Of a stretch of 64,000 nt of DNA, positions 1 to 8,339 are shown piece after piece; the stretch's first letter is position 1, and each line of letters begins with the position of its first letter. Made by a program: the position numbers and the translations under genes. The notes below the pieces were generated by a model. It was given only the letters and a program-made list of their open reading frames with translations. It had not been told where the DNA came from and made no database searches. Origin of the DNA: CAVROT01 sp963722905 (GTDB lineage Bacteria; Pseudomonadota; Alphaproteobacteria; Rhodobacterales; Rhodobacteraceae); assembly GCA_963722905.1 (NCBI GenBank), contig CAVROT010000004.1, forward strand, positions 1-64,000, read 5' to 3'.

Positions 1-296
1 CCCGCTACGTGGTGATCCGCCGCGTGGCGCGCCAAGCAGATGCCTGCCCATTCGGACCTGTCCATCGCCGCCCTCCTGGGTGGACCGGCGCGCGCCGATC
101 GCGACGGCGCGCCGTACCGACGACGGCCGCCCGGCGGGCGGATGCCGTATTCGCTTCGGAGCTGGGGTGCGGTTAGGCCCTCGGTCGGGCGTTCGTACCT
201 CGCGGTGCGCCCGTGCGCCTTGGGTCGTCGTTTCATGCCGCCTCCCGGGACGACCGGCTCCGGGGCCGGCGGGGGCCGGCGGATCGGGCAGGCGCG
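1..296. other. left-edge region without a supportable gene
   Basis: No convincing gene is seen. All frames are open for long stretches only because the DNA is very GC-rich, and the translations are Arg/Pro/Ala-rich with no recognisable motif. A reading frame entering from the left edge ends near position 176 and could be the tail of a gene outside the window, but nothing in it is recognisable. Confidence 0.4.
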
Positions 297-978
297 CTAG
301 GCCCCCGGGTCACCTTCCCCGTCGTCCAGCAGCCCGCCCTCTCCGAGCCAGTCCCAGCGGATGTCGCGTAGGAGGGCGAGCGCGCGTCGCCTCGGCGCTC
401 CGGACGCGCAGCGCGTCCACCACGGCGTCGTGAACCTCCCGCCAGTCTGGGTCGGGGATCGCGGCGTCCAGGACCGCGCGCAGGGACGGCCCGGTTTGCA
501 TCCAGAGCTGCTCGATCACCGCGATCATGTCGGGGTTGCCGCAACCGCGGTAGATCAGGAAATGGAACCGGTGGTTCTCCACCATGTAGGCGTCCGGACG
601 GTCGCCGGCCACGGTCGCCTGCATCCGATCGACGGTCCGTGCGATCTTATCTATCGTCGCGGCGTCGATCCGCTCCACGGCGCGGACCGCGGCCTCGCAT
701 TCGAGCAGGGCGCGCAGGTTGAAGAGGTCGGCCGTCCGCTTCGCTCCCAGAACCGGCACCGCGTAGGACCGCTTGGCCGACCCGTCGAGGACCCGCTCGG
801 ACGCAAGGCGCTTGAGCGCCTCGCGCACGGGGGAAGTGCCCGTTCCGAGCTCACCCGCGAGCCCGCGGATCGAGAGCTTGTGGCCCGGCCGGTGCAGGCC
901 GGTCATCAGCGCCGACTTGAGCCGTTCGTAGACCGCTTCGGCCTGCGTCGGCTCCGGGCACGCAGTTAGGAGGGACAT
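297..978 (-). CDS. GntR-family (FadR/FCD type) transcriptional regulator, 3' end frameshifted
   Basis: This is a DNA-binding repressor or activator of the GntR family. An N-terminal winged helix (about residues 10-75, containing GTSPVREALKRLASERVL) is followed by a helical FCD effector domain with the conserved histidine region (ENHRFHFLIY, about residue 135). The gene starts at the ATG at 978 and lies 42 bp downstream of the Rieske oxygenase gene on the same strand, so it is probably cotranscribed and controls that module. The uninterrupted frame runs past 310 into an unnatural Arg/Pro-rich tail. Shifting frame at about 381-387, in a CG repeat, restores a plausible C-terminus (LALLRDIRWDWLGEGGLLDD) ending at 297. 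The corrected protein is about 226 residues, normal for the family. The effector is unknown, but is likely a substrate of the neighbouring enzymes. Confidence 0.82.
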
Positions 979-1020
979 GCCCCTTAATGAGGCGCGGCGC
1001 GGGAAGGCGCAATGCGCGCG

Positions 1021-2151
1021 TCATGTTCCCAGATGGCGTGCCATGTAGGTGATGAAGTCGCGGATCGTGCCCTCGTAGTCGTCGGGCGCCAGCGGGCCGC
1101 CCTGATAGGTCCGACCTTGCAGCGCCTCCTGCAGTGCCTCCAGCTTTTCCCTGTCCTCGGCGTTGAAGGACCGGCAGAGGGCCACGTAGTCGCGGACCGC
1201 GTCGGCCTTCGGATCGTCCTCCAGCCCGGTGACGCCCCAGCGGATGCGGACGTGGTCCGGACCGTCCGGGCGCAGGCACATGAAGAGGGTGAAGTTGGTC
1301 GCCATCCCGACCACGAGGTTCGGAAAGACGCCGTACATCGGCGAGTTGCGGCGCTCGTCCTCGGTCAGGTCGGGGTGGAACGGACCGCGTGGCGGATAGG
1401 CCGGGTCGTAGAAGGCGTGGTAGCCGGTCCACCCCTCGCCGTTGCGCATCTTGCGGCAGAGCTTGGTCGGCGTGATCGGGTGCAGCGTGTGCAGGTGCGT
1501 GGCGCTGAGGTGGTAGCCCTCCATGAAATTCTCGAACAGCGCCTTCCAGTTGCAAGCCCAGCGGTCCTCCTCGAGGAAGACGAGGTGCCGCTCGTCCGGG
1601 TGGTAGTTCCCCACGATCTCGGAGAGCCCGCCGAGGCGCGGTGCCAGCGGCGAAGCGGTCCCGTCGAGGTTGACGAAGATCCAACCCATCCAGATCTCGC
1701 TCGCGAACTCCGGCAGGGCGCATCGCGCGCGGTCGAAGCCGGTCTGCCCCTTCATCAGCGGCGCGGCGACGAGGGCGCCGGCGGTGTCGTAGCTCCAGGT
1801 GTGGTAGCGGCAGACGAACTTGCGCGTGTTGCCGGCCCCTTCCGCCACGCGATTGCCCCGGTGCCGGCACACGTTCGACAGGACGCGCACCGCGCCGTCC
1901 ATGCCGCGGGCTACGATGAGCTGCTCGCCCAGGAGATCGGTGGTGATGTAATCGCCGGGGGCGGCCACCTCGCCGACGTGGCCGAGGCACATCCATTCCC
2001 GCCGGAGCACCTCCTCGGACTCCACGGCGAGGAAGTCAGCCGACGTGTAATAGGCCGCCGGCATGGCGTAGCCGTCCTCGGACGACCTGCCGGCCAGCTC
2101 CGCGAGCCGCGCCCGCAGACCGTCCACCCCGTCCGCCCGTCCGTCCAGCAT
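1021..2151 (-). CDS. Rieske non-haem iron oxygenase, alpha subunit (bridging-Glu type)
   Basis: This is the catalytic subunit of an aromatic-ring-hydroxylating or quaternary-amine-type oxygenase. The Rieske [2Fe-2S] ligands are visible as CRHRGN (Cys95, His97) and CRYHTW (Cys114, His117). The mononuclear iron site is NFMEGYHLSATH, with His214 and His219. The residue that links the two metal centres, usually Asp, is Glu211 here. In characterised families, Glu at this place is known from carnitine oxygenase CntA/YeaW. The length of 376 residues is normal. It is divergent from the second Rieske gene at 2285 and followed by the GntR gene. No reductase or ferredoxin gene lies nearby, so electrons must come from elsewhere. 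The exact substrate is not shown by the sequence. Confidence 0.88.
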   Translation of the reverse strand: MLDGRADGVDGLRARLAELAGRSSEDGYAMPAAYYTSADFLAVESEEVLRREWMCLGHVGEVAAPGDYITTDLLGEQLIVARGMDGAVRVLSNVCRHRGNRVAEGAGNTRKFVCRYHTWSYDTAGALVAAPLMKGQTGFDRARCALPEFASEIWMGWIFVNLDGTASPLAPRLGGLSEIVGNYHPDERHLVFLEEDRWACNWKALFENFMEGYHLSATHLHTLHPITPTKLCRKMRNGEGWTGYHAFYDPAYPPRGPFHPDLTEDERRNSPMYGVFPNLVVGMATNFTLFMCLRPDGPDHVRIRWGVTGLEDDPKADAVRDYVALCRSFNAEDREKLEALQEALQGRTYQGGPLAPDDYEGTIRDFITYMARHLGT

Positions 2152-2178
2152 CGCAAAAATCCTTTGACACGACCCTTT

Positions 2179-2190
2179 CTGTGATCACAG
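2179..2190. promoter_or_regulatory. candidate GntR operator, perfect palindrome CTGTGATCACAG
   Basis: A perfect 12-bp palindrome, CTGTGATCACAG, lies between the divergent oxygenase genes, 28 bp upstream of the start at 2151 and 95 bp upstream of the start at 2285. The GT-N4-AC spacing suits a GntR/FCD dimer. A similar sequence, TGATCACAC, occurs at 6250-6258 upstream of the deacylase gene. Assigning it to the regulator at 297-978 is inference. Confidence 0.5.
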
Positions 2191-2284
2191 TTAAGCGCAT
2201 TCCTTCGCGGGACGCACCCGGAAACTTGCGTGACGCATCGAAGGCGATGGCTGCGACCGGCGCGGCGTCATGGACGGAGGCGGG

Positions 2285-3319
2285 ATGTTCCTGAGGAACG
2301 CGTGGTACGTGGCGGCGTGGAGCGACGAGATCAAGGAGGCCCTCACGCGGGTCGTCCTCCTCGACCGGGCGATCTGCGCCTATCGCGACGGAGGCGGCCG
2401 CATCGTCGCGCTCGAGGATGCCTGCCCGCACCGCAAGATGCCGCTCAGCAAGGGTCGCCGGAAGGGCGACAATGTCGAGTGCGGCTATCATGGCCTCACG
2501 TTCAACGGCACCGGGCAGTGCGTGCGCGCGCCGGGTGCGGGCGGCATCCCGTCGGCCGCCAAGGTGCATGCCTACCCGACCGAGGAGCGCTACGGCCTGG
2601 TGTGGATGTGGATGGGCAACCCGGCGCTCGCCGACCCGTCCGAGATCTTCGAGATCCCGGAATACGGCGATCCGGCCTGGGGCCTGAACAAGGGCGCCGC
2701 GCTCGAGATCGACTGCAACTACCTCTACGTGACCGACAACCTCCTCGATCCGACCCACGTCGCCTGGGTCCACCAATCCTCCTTCGGACAGGCGGCGACC
2801 GAGGACACGCCGCTGCGGATCACCAAGGGGGACGATGGCATCACCGTCTGGCGGTGGATGCGCGACGTGGAGCCCGCGCCCTTCTACAAGAAGATCGTCC
2901 CGTTCGAGGGCAACTGCGACCGGCTGCAGCACTACGAGGTGCGCTACCCGTGCCACGCGATCATCCGCGCCGTGTTCACCCCGGCCGGAACGGGCGGTGA
3001 CGACCTCCCGCACGACGACGCCTTCGTCATGAACAGCTACAACTTCATGACCCCCGAGACCGAGGGCCGGACCCGCTACTACTGGTTCCAGACCCGCAAC
3101 TTGCGGCCGGACGACGACGCGCTCTCGCGGATGATGAGCGAGGACGTGCGCCACGCCTTCGAGGAGGACCGTCAGGTCCTCAACGAGGTGCAGATCGGCA
3201 TGGCGACCAGGACCACGCCCCATATCGACCTGCCAATCGACGGCGGGCAGCTTCGCTTCCGCCGCCAGCTCGAAGTGATGATCGAACAGGAACGCGTGGC
3301 TGATGCCGCGCTGGCCTGA
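2285..3319 (+). CDS. Rieske oxygenase, vanillate O-demethylase oxygenase (VanA)-like
   Basis: This second Rieske oxygenase has 344 residues from the ATG at 2285, preceded by GGAGG; the in-frame ATG at 2270 has no such site. The Rieske ligands are CPHRKM (Cys47, His49) and CGYHG (Cys66, His69). The mononuclear iron site is DNLLDPTHVAWVH, with Asp155, His158 and His163. The start MFLRNAWYVAAW and the overall layout resemble VanA and related demethylases (dicamba or toluate-type monooxygenases). It is divergent from the other oxygenase and 33 bp ahead of the binding-protein gene, so it is probably transcribed with it. No VanB-like reductase is present. It may demethylate or hydroxylate a compound related to the substrate of the partner oxygenase, but the substrate is unknown. 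Confidence 0.85.
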   Translation: MFLRNAWYVAAWSDEIKEALTRVVLLDRAICAYRDGGGRIVALEDACPHRKMPLSKGRRKGDNVECGYHGLTFNGTGQCVRAPGAGGIPSAAKVHAYPTEERYGLVWMWMGNPALADPSEIFEIPEYGDPAWGLNKGAALEIDCNYLYVTDNLLDPTHVAWVHQSSFGQAATEDTPLRITKGDDGITVWRWMRDVEPAPFYKKIVPFEGNCDRLQHYEVRYPCHAIIRAVFTPAGTGGDDLPHDDAFVMNSYNFMTPETEGRTRYYWFQTRNLRPDDDALSRMMSEDVRHAFEEDRQVLNEVQIGMATRTTPHIDLPIDGGQLRFRRQLEVMIEQERVADAALA

Positions 3320-3352
3320 CCTTCGTAAGGAACTCCAACGGGAGACGACACG

Positions 3353-5006
3353 ATGACCGACCAACTCCGTACCCATCCCGCCGCGCGGCTCTGGGCCGAC
3401 GAGCACGAATGCGGCGAGATGGACCGTCGCGAGTTCCTCAGTCGCGCGACCGCCATGGGCGTCGCCGCGGCGACGGCCTATGCGATGATCGGCGCGGCGG
3501 CACCCGCCCGGGCACAGACCGCCCCGACCCCAGGCGGCACCCTACGCATGGCCATGCCCGTCCGCGACCTCCGCGAGCCGCGAATGGCCGACACGACCGA
3601 GCAGGGAAACCTCACGGCATCCGTCTTCGAGCCGTTGGTCGAGTACCAAGTGGACGGCACCTTTCGCCCGATGCTGCTGGAAGGGTGGGAGGTCAACGAC
3701 GACGCGACCGAGTACGTGCTGAGGGTCCGCCAGGGCGTGAGCTGGGCGAACGGCGATGCGTTCACCGCGCAGAACGTGGCCGACGCGATCCTGGGTTGGT
3801 GCGACACGACGGTCGAGGGGAACGGGATGGCGAACCGGGTCGCCTCCCTGATCGATCCCGAGACAGGGGTCGCGGCCGAGGGTTCGGTGCAAGTTGCCGA
3901 CGATGCGACGGTGATCGTGCGCCCGCGCATCCCCGACATCACCTTCGTGCCGACGATGGCGGAGTATGCCGCGGGCCTTGCCCATCCCGACTTCGATCCC
4001 ACCGACCTCTCGACCGCGTTCGGCACCGGCCCATACCGGATCGCCACGCTCGACGTCGGTGAGCTTGCCGTTCTGGAACGCGTCCCCGAGTTCGACTGGT
4101 GGGGCGCCGAAGTCTATGGAGGGCCCTACCTCGACCGGGTCGAGATCCGGGACTACGGCAGCGACATGGTCACCGCGGTCGCCGCCGTCGAAGGGGACGA
4201 GGTCGACATGCTGTGGGAGTCGACCGGCGAGTACATCGCAATCCTCGACGATTTCGGCTGGACGAGATCCGAGACGACGACCGGCCAAACCCTCGTCTTG
4301 CGCCCCCAGCAGGAGGCCGAGGTGGATGGGGCGAGGCCCTATTCGGACGTCCGCGTGCGACGGGCGCTCGCCTTGGCCGTGGACAACTCCGTCATCCTGC
4401 AGCTGGGCTATTCGGGCCTGGGCATTCCAGCGGAGAACCATCACGTCGCGCCGATCCATCCAGAATACGCCGAACTGCCTCCCGTAGAGCGGGACGTCGA
4501 CGAGGCCCTGCGCCTTCTGGACGAGGCCGGCATGCGCGACTTCGAGCACGAGCTGATCTCGATCGACGAGGGCTGGATGAAGGATACGGCCGATGCCACC
4601 GCCGCCCAGCTGCGCGACGCTGGCATCCCGGTGCGCCGCAGCGTCGTTCCCTCGGCGGCGTTCTGGAACGGCTGGAACAAGTTCCCCTTCTCGACGACGA
4701 ACTGGGCGCACCGCCCGCTGGGCGTCCAGGTGCTGAACATCGCCTATCGGAGCGGGGCGTCGTGGAACGAATTCGGCTTCGACAACGCCGAGTTCGACGC
4801 CCTTCTGGACGAGGCGCTCGGCATCGCCGACGCGGATGCGCGACGGGCCATATCGGAGCGGTTGCAGCGGATCATGCAAGATGGAAGGCGTGGCCATCCA
4901 GCCCTACTGGCGCAGCCTCTATCGCCACCATCGCCCCGAGATCGTCGGCGCCGAGATGCACCCGACCGCGCAGATCTTCCCCTACCGCATGGGCTACGCG
5001 GCCTGA
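3353..5006 (+). CDS. ABC transporter substrate-binding protein, family 5 (DppA/OppA type), 3' frameshift
   Basis: This periplasmic binding protein resembles those of peptide, opine or nickel importers. It has a twin-arginine signal (MDRREFLSRATAMG, Arg25-Arg26) and a cleavage region near APARAQ at residues 50-55. It contains the family-5 core, including SVFEPLVEY, VLRVRQGVSWANGDAFTAQNV and FGTGPYRI. The open frame continues to 5107 with an unlikely Arg-rich tail. Removing one base near 4882 gives MQEEGVAIQPYWRSLYRHH and a normal C-terminus stopping at 5006, typical of the family, so an indel is likely. No permease or ATPase genes follow; the next gene is a convergent M20 deacylase. Either the transporter is encoded elsewhere or this protein acts alone in sensing. 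Confidence 0.82.
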
Positions 5007-5029
5007 CGTCCCGATTTTGCCGCCGCGCA

Positions 5030-5071
5030 CCGGGGGGCGCGTCCAGCGAGTTCTTGCTATGCGCCCCCCGG
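5030..5071. terminator. hairpin between convergent genes (likely bidirectional terminator)
   Basis: An 11-bp perfect inverted repeat, CCGGGGGGCGC (5030-5040) and GCGCCCCCCGG (5061-5071), flanks a 20-base loop. It lies between the binding-protein stop at 5006 and the deacylase stop at 5082, where a shared terminator is expected. There is no clear T-run on either side. Confidence 0.55.
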
Positions 5072-5081
5072 AGCGCACAGA

Positions 5082-6164
5082 TCAAGCGAGCAGTTGAAGG
5101 ACCGTGAGGCACCGTCGGAGCTCCGCAAGGTCGATCCCCTCGTCGGGCCGGTGCGCGTCCTCGAGGCGGCCCGGGCCCATCACGACCGTGGGCAGGCCGA
5201 CCTCGCGGTAGTGACCGGCCTCGGTGCCGATACCCATCATGGGTGCTTCCGGCCGGTTCGACGCGGCCGCGCAGGCTTGTGCGAAGCCCGACCGCGGCTC
5301 GGAAAATGGCGGGAACCAGGCCGTGCGCTCCGCCGTCAGGCACGCGCCATCGCCCGCCGCGCCCTCGATGCGGTGAAGCGCCCGTCTCAGGGCGTCTTCC
5401 GCCGCAGCGACGTCGGTATCGGACGGGAGGCGCAGGTCGAGGGTCAGGGTGCAGGCACCCGGAACCGAGTTAGCGATTTCCCCGCCAGATATCTGCGTCG
5501 CCACCCATCCCGCGCCGTACGGCGTCGCCCGACGACGCGTCCAGGAAACGACCTCTGCGGCGAGCGCGATGGCGCTGACCCCATCGGCCCGCCGGGCTGC
5601 GTGGACCGATCGGCCGGACGCTCGGACGAGATAGGTCGCCGATCCGGGATGCGCCCGAAGAACGCGCATCTCGGTCGGCTCGCCGACGATCACGCCACGC
5701 GGCGTCGGCAGGGCGGCGACGGCGCACGCGAGGGGCTCGACCGAGCGACATGTCGTCTCCTCGTCGGCCGAGAGCGCGATATGGAGCGGCCCCTCCACCT
5801 GCCCCGCCAGGGCGAGCGCACAGGCGACGAAGCCCTTCATGTCCGTCGTCCCGCGCCCGAGCAAGCGCCCTGCGCACGGGCGCAGCGCGAACGGATCGCC
5901 GGACCAGTCCTGGCCCTCGACCGGGACCACGTCGAGATGGCCTGACAGGACGATCCCGCCGGCCTCGTCCGGCCCGAGGCTCGCGAGCAGGCCGTCCGCA
6001 TCGCCCAACGGGGAGCGGATGCGGCGGACCCGCGCCCCCGCCCGGACAAGCGCGTCTTCGCAATAGGACGTTATCTCGAGATTGCAGGCTCCAGGCACCG
6101 AGCGGATGGCGACGAGTTTCCCGAGATGGTCGACGGTTTCCTCGATCAAAATCAGGCGCTCCAT
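5082..6164 (-). CDS. M20 family deacylase, ArgE (acetylornithine deacetylase)-like
   Basis: This zinc-dependent amidohydrolase removes an acyl group from an amino acid or related amine. The start at 6164 (MERLILIEET) gives 360 residues, normal for ArgE/DapE; the longer upstream frame has no family similarity. Metal and catalytic motifs are SGHLDVVP (His76, Asp78), GRGTTDMKG (Asp108) and the acid pair ADEET (Glu135-Glu136). A dimerisation insert with the RSVHAARR histidine follows, and a late GTEAGHYREVG region fits the last zinc ligand. It is convergent with the binding-protein gene. Given the neighbours, it more likely deacylates a catabolic intermediate than makes ornithine, but that is inference. 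Annotation as ArgE itself is possible. Confidence 0.82.
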   Translation of the reverse strand: MERLILIEETVDHLGKLVAIRSVPGACNLEITSYCEDALVRAGARVRRIRSPLGDADGLLASLGPDEAGGIVLSGHLDVVPVEGQDWSGDPFALRPCAGRLLGRGTTDMKGFVACALALAGQVEGPLHIALSADEETTCRSVEPLACAVAALPTPRGVIVGEPTEMRVLRAHPGSATYLVRASGRSVHAARRADGVSAIALAAEVVSWTRRRATPYGAGWVATQISGGEIANSVPGACTLTLDLRLPSDTDVAAAEDALRRALHRIEGAAGDGACLTAERTAWFPPFSEPRSGFAQACAAASNRPEAPMMGIGTEAGHYREVGLPTVVMGPGRLEDAHRPDEGIDLAELRRCLTVLQLLA

Positions 6165-6514
6165 CGTTCGGCTCTCAGGACCGAACTCATCATTGGCTGG
6201 CCTTCGACTTGAACACGGCCGATAGGTGAGCCCCTTATTAAAGCGCTCCTGATCACACAATTTTGTCAACATGGCGGGCGCTTTCTGGCGATTCAAATAC
6301 TGTCGGCGGCGTCTCAGTTCTGCCCTCGACGGCGTGGAATAGTCCCACGAGATTATTATCCTTCGAAGCACACGAGCATTCAAAAAGCAGCGGCGAATGG
6401 CGGCTCCGTCCGGCGGAGCCTCCGTTGACAGTTGACGTATCGACGGCGGCTTCGAGTCGTCCCCGGGCCGGACCTGTCGCGTCAGTTGTTGCGCGGCGGA
6501 CCCAAGGTGGCGGT
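6165..6514. other. 350-bp region upstream of the deacylase gene
   Basis: No gene is seen. The stretch is less GC-rich than its surroundings and holds the promoter side of the deacylase gene, including the TGATCACAC motif. It also marks the border between the catabolic module and the WYL regulator. Confidence 0.5.
6250..6258. promoter_or_regulatory. second TGATCACAC motif, candidate GntR half-matching site
   Basis: TGATCACAC lies about 86 bp upstream of the deacylase start at 6164. It shares TGATCACA with the perfect palindrome at 2179-2190, which suggests that the same regulator controls both transcription units. The match is short and could be chance. Confidence 0.35.
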
Positions 6515-7228
6515 TCAGCCGGTCTCACCCGTCGTCTCGTAACGTCGTCGTTCCTCATCCATCGCTGCCCGCCATTCGGCCCTCAAAAGGTCCATCCGGC
6601 GCGGGACTCTCTCAGTCAGTACCTCCCCCTCGACGATCCGTTCTGTTCGGAAATAGCGAAATCCCTGCCTGAGTTCACACCAGGCCGCCACGATGCGTCC
6701 ATCTTCCCGATAGCCAAGCAGGATCGGCCAGATCACCCGTTCGGTCACCACGTCCCGGAAGTCATGATAGGTAATGCCAATCTTGACCCGCCGACGGATG
6801 GCCAGACGGATGTCAACCGATCCCAGGACTTCCGAGGGCGGGTCGACAGGCCCCACACTGACCGCATGCTCCACGAACGAGGTTTCGAACCGCCTTGGCG
6901 CAACCGCTTCGATCTTGGTCAGTAGTTTTTCGGCCGCCAAGGCCAGTTCTGGTTCGCCGCGGGTCCGGACCCATTGTGCGCCGAGGATTGCGGCCTCGAT
7001 CTCATCGCTGGTCAGCATCAGCGGCGGCATATGAAACCCCGCCACCAGGATGTAACCGACGCCCGCCTCGCCCTCGATCGGCACGCCTTGCGCCATCAGG
7101 GCGGCAATGTCGCGATAGACCGTCCTCTTGGTCACGCCGAGTTCGTTGCCGATGGATTGACCTGAGATCGGACCTCGCGCCCGCCGTAAGATATCGATGA
7201 TCTCGAACAGCCTGTCGCCACGTCTCAT
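6515..7228 (-). CDS. YafY-type transcriptional regulator (HTH + WYL domain)
   Basis: This is a DNA-binding regulator of the HTH_11-WYL family. The start at 7228 (MRRGDRLFEIIDILRRA) gives 237 residues, the usual length. The N-terminal helix-turn-helix covers about residues 1-55 (SGQSIGNELGVTKRTVYRDI), followed by the family hallmark GVGYIL. A C-terminal WYL-like ligand-binding region (about 130-225) includes KIGITYHDF and WCELRQGFRYFRTERI. It stands alone; the deacylase promoter lies beyond its stop and a phage remnant lies beyond its start. Members of this family respond to diverse ligands, including nucleic acids, and no target can be named from the sequence. Confidence 0.85.
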   Translation of the reverse strand: MRRGDRLFEIIDILRRARGPISGQSIGNELGVTKRTVYRDIAALMAQGVPIEGEAGVGYILVAGFHMPPLMLTSDEIEAAILGAQWVRTRGEPELALAAEKLLTKIEAVAPRRFETSFVEHAVSVGPVDPPSEVLGSVDIRLAIRRRVKIGITYHDFRDVVTERVIWPILLGYREDGRIVAAWCELRQGFRYFRTERIVEGEVLTERVPRRMDLLRAEWRAAMDEERRRYETTGETG

Positions 7229-7520
7229 ACCGGCCTCCCTCTGGCGACGGCCCGCAAGGTGTACCGCACCCGCGATGCCGCTCGTGCCGATGTCTCCGAC
7301 TGTATCGAGCGCTTCTGCAATCCGAGGCGGCGTCACCCGAAGCCGGGCTACACAGGCCCAATGGCGTTCGAGGATCGAGCTACGCAAACCTGACCCGGTG
7401 CCCATGGAACCGGCAGCAGCCCAATCGGCATACCTGTCACGGAGCCCGTGGGATAAGTGCGTCCGGGGAAAGGGGAAGTCTGGGCTCCACTTCCTTTGCG
7501 CATCGTCGTCGGCCGGAACC
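7229..7520. other. region between the WYL gene and the phage remnant
   Basis: Both strands are open for long stretches, but no translation is recognisable. It may hold the WYL promoter on the minus strand and further decayed phage DNA. Nothing in it can be assigned. Confidence 0.35.
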
Positions 7521-7969
7521 GTGATCGAGCCCAGCCCCGACGCCATCGACGCGCTCCTGGACATCTGGCCGATCTTCGAAGCGTTCCAACTCGCCTACGT
7601 CTCCCAGGGTCTGCAGCTGGAGCAGAAAAAAAGTTGCTCCGCACCCTCGCCGAGTGGTCCTTCGGCGGGGGCGCGGGATACTGCGAAGCCTGCGAAACGA
7701 CGTGCCAAGACTGCCCGGCGCGGCTACATCGGCCCGAGACTTGGGAGGGTTGCCAGGTCTGGGACCTTGTTGGCCGCTTAGAAGGTCAGCTGGGCGTGCT
7801 CCCCGGCGAGGTGATTGGCTGGGACCGTGGAACCGCGCTCTCGCTGGGGGGCGCCCTCGGCATCTCACCCGCGGCAACGGCTGAACTGCTGCCGGTCATC
7901 GAAGCCGTGATGGTGCGCAAGCTGAACGAGGAGATGGCCGCGAAAGACGGGCCCTGCGTCAGCCCATGA
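7521..7969 (+). pseudogene. small phage-associated protein upstream of tape measure, split at an A7 run
   Basis: A first frame from the GTG at 7521 reads PSPDAIDALLDIWPIFEAFQ and LQLEQKK. At seven consecutive A residues (7626-7632) the reading must move -1 to continue as KKLLRTLAEWSFGGGAGYC, with a four-Cys cluster (CEACETTCQDCP) and a conserved-looking tail (WEGCQVWDLVGRLEGQLGVL). One additional A would make a single frame of about 150 residues. The position immediately before a tape-measure gene is where siphophages encode tail-assembly chaperones, often using a -1 frameshift, but this protein does not clearly resemble a chaperone. Decay by a homopolymer indel is the simpler explanation. 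Its stop overlaps that of the convergent PIN gene. Confidence 0.6.
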
Positions 7970-8339
7970 TCTTCTCGATCAGCGTGACGCCGGGAAGCCC
8001 CCCGAAATGCGCGTCGCAGGTCAGCAGCGTCGCCGCCTGCGCGCGGGCCGTCGCAACGATGATGGCGTCGGCCGTGGCGAGCTTGTGGGCGCGACAGGCT
8101 TCGGCGGCCGCGAGGGCGATCTCGGTGTCGAGCGGCACGACCCGGCAGACTTGCGTGAAGGCGATCACTTGGTCCGCCTTGTCCTCGCTGATCTCTCTGG
8201 TGAGCCATTTCGCCAGTTCCAACTGGACCATGGTCGGAACCAGCCAGTCTGCTTGTTCGGGAAGATGTTCGGAGAGTTCATCCCCAGTTTCTGAGCCGAT
8301 CAGCCATTCGATCCACGCCGACGTATCGACGAGGATCAT
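7959..8339 (-). CDS. vapC: PIN-domain ribonuclease toxin (VapC family)
   Basis: This is a type II toxin that cleaves RNA. At 126 residues it is a normal VapC length. The four acidic residues of the PIN active site are visible: Asp5 (MILVDTSAW), Glu41 (VQLELAKW), Asp91 (ATADAIIVATA) and Asp109 (LLTCDAHFGG). Its start overlaps the antitoxin stop by four bases (ATGA), the usual operon layout with translation coupled to the antitoxin. It sits antisense inside the phage remnant and, unlike the phage genes around it, is intact. It probably once stabilised the prophage or was acquired by it. Confidence 0.9.
   Translation of the reverse strand: MILVDTSAWIEWLIGSETGDELSEHLPEQADWLVPTMVQLELAKWLTREISEDKADQVIAFTQVCRVVPLDTEIALAAAEACRAHKLATADAIIVATARAQAATLLTCDAHFGGLPGVTLIEKIMG

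Noticed and set aside
40..433. overlapping open frames at the left edge
   Set aside because: Arg/Pro-rich translations without motifs, overlapping the GntR gene end.
7229..7520. N-terminal extension of the WYL regulator from 7564
   Set aside because: The family starts at MRRGDRLFEI, and the upstream residues are not conserved in character.
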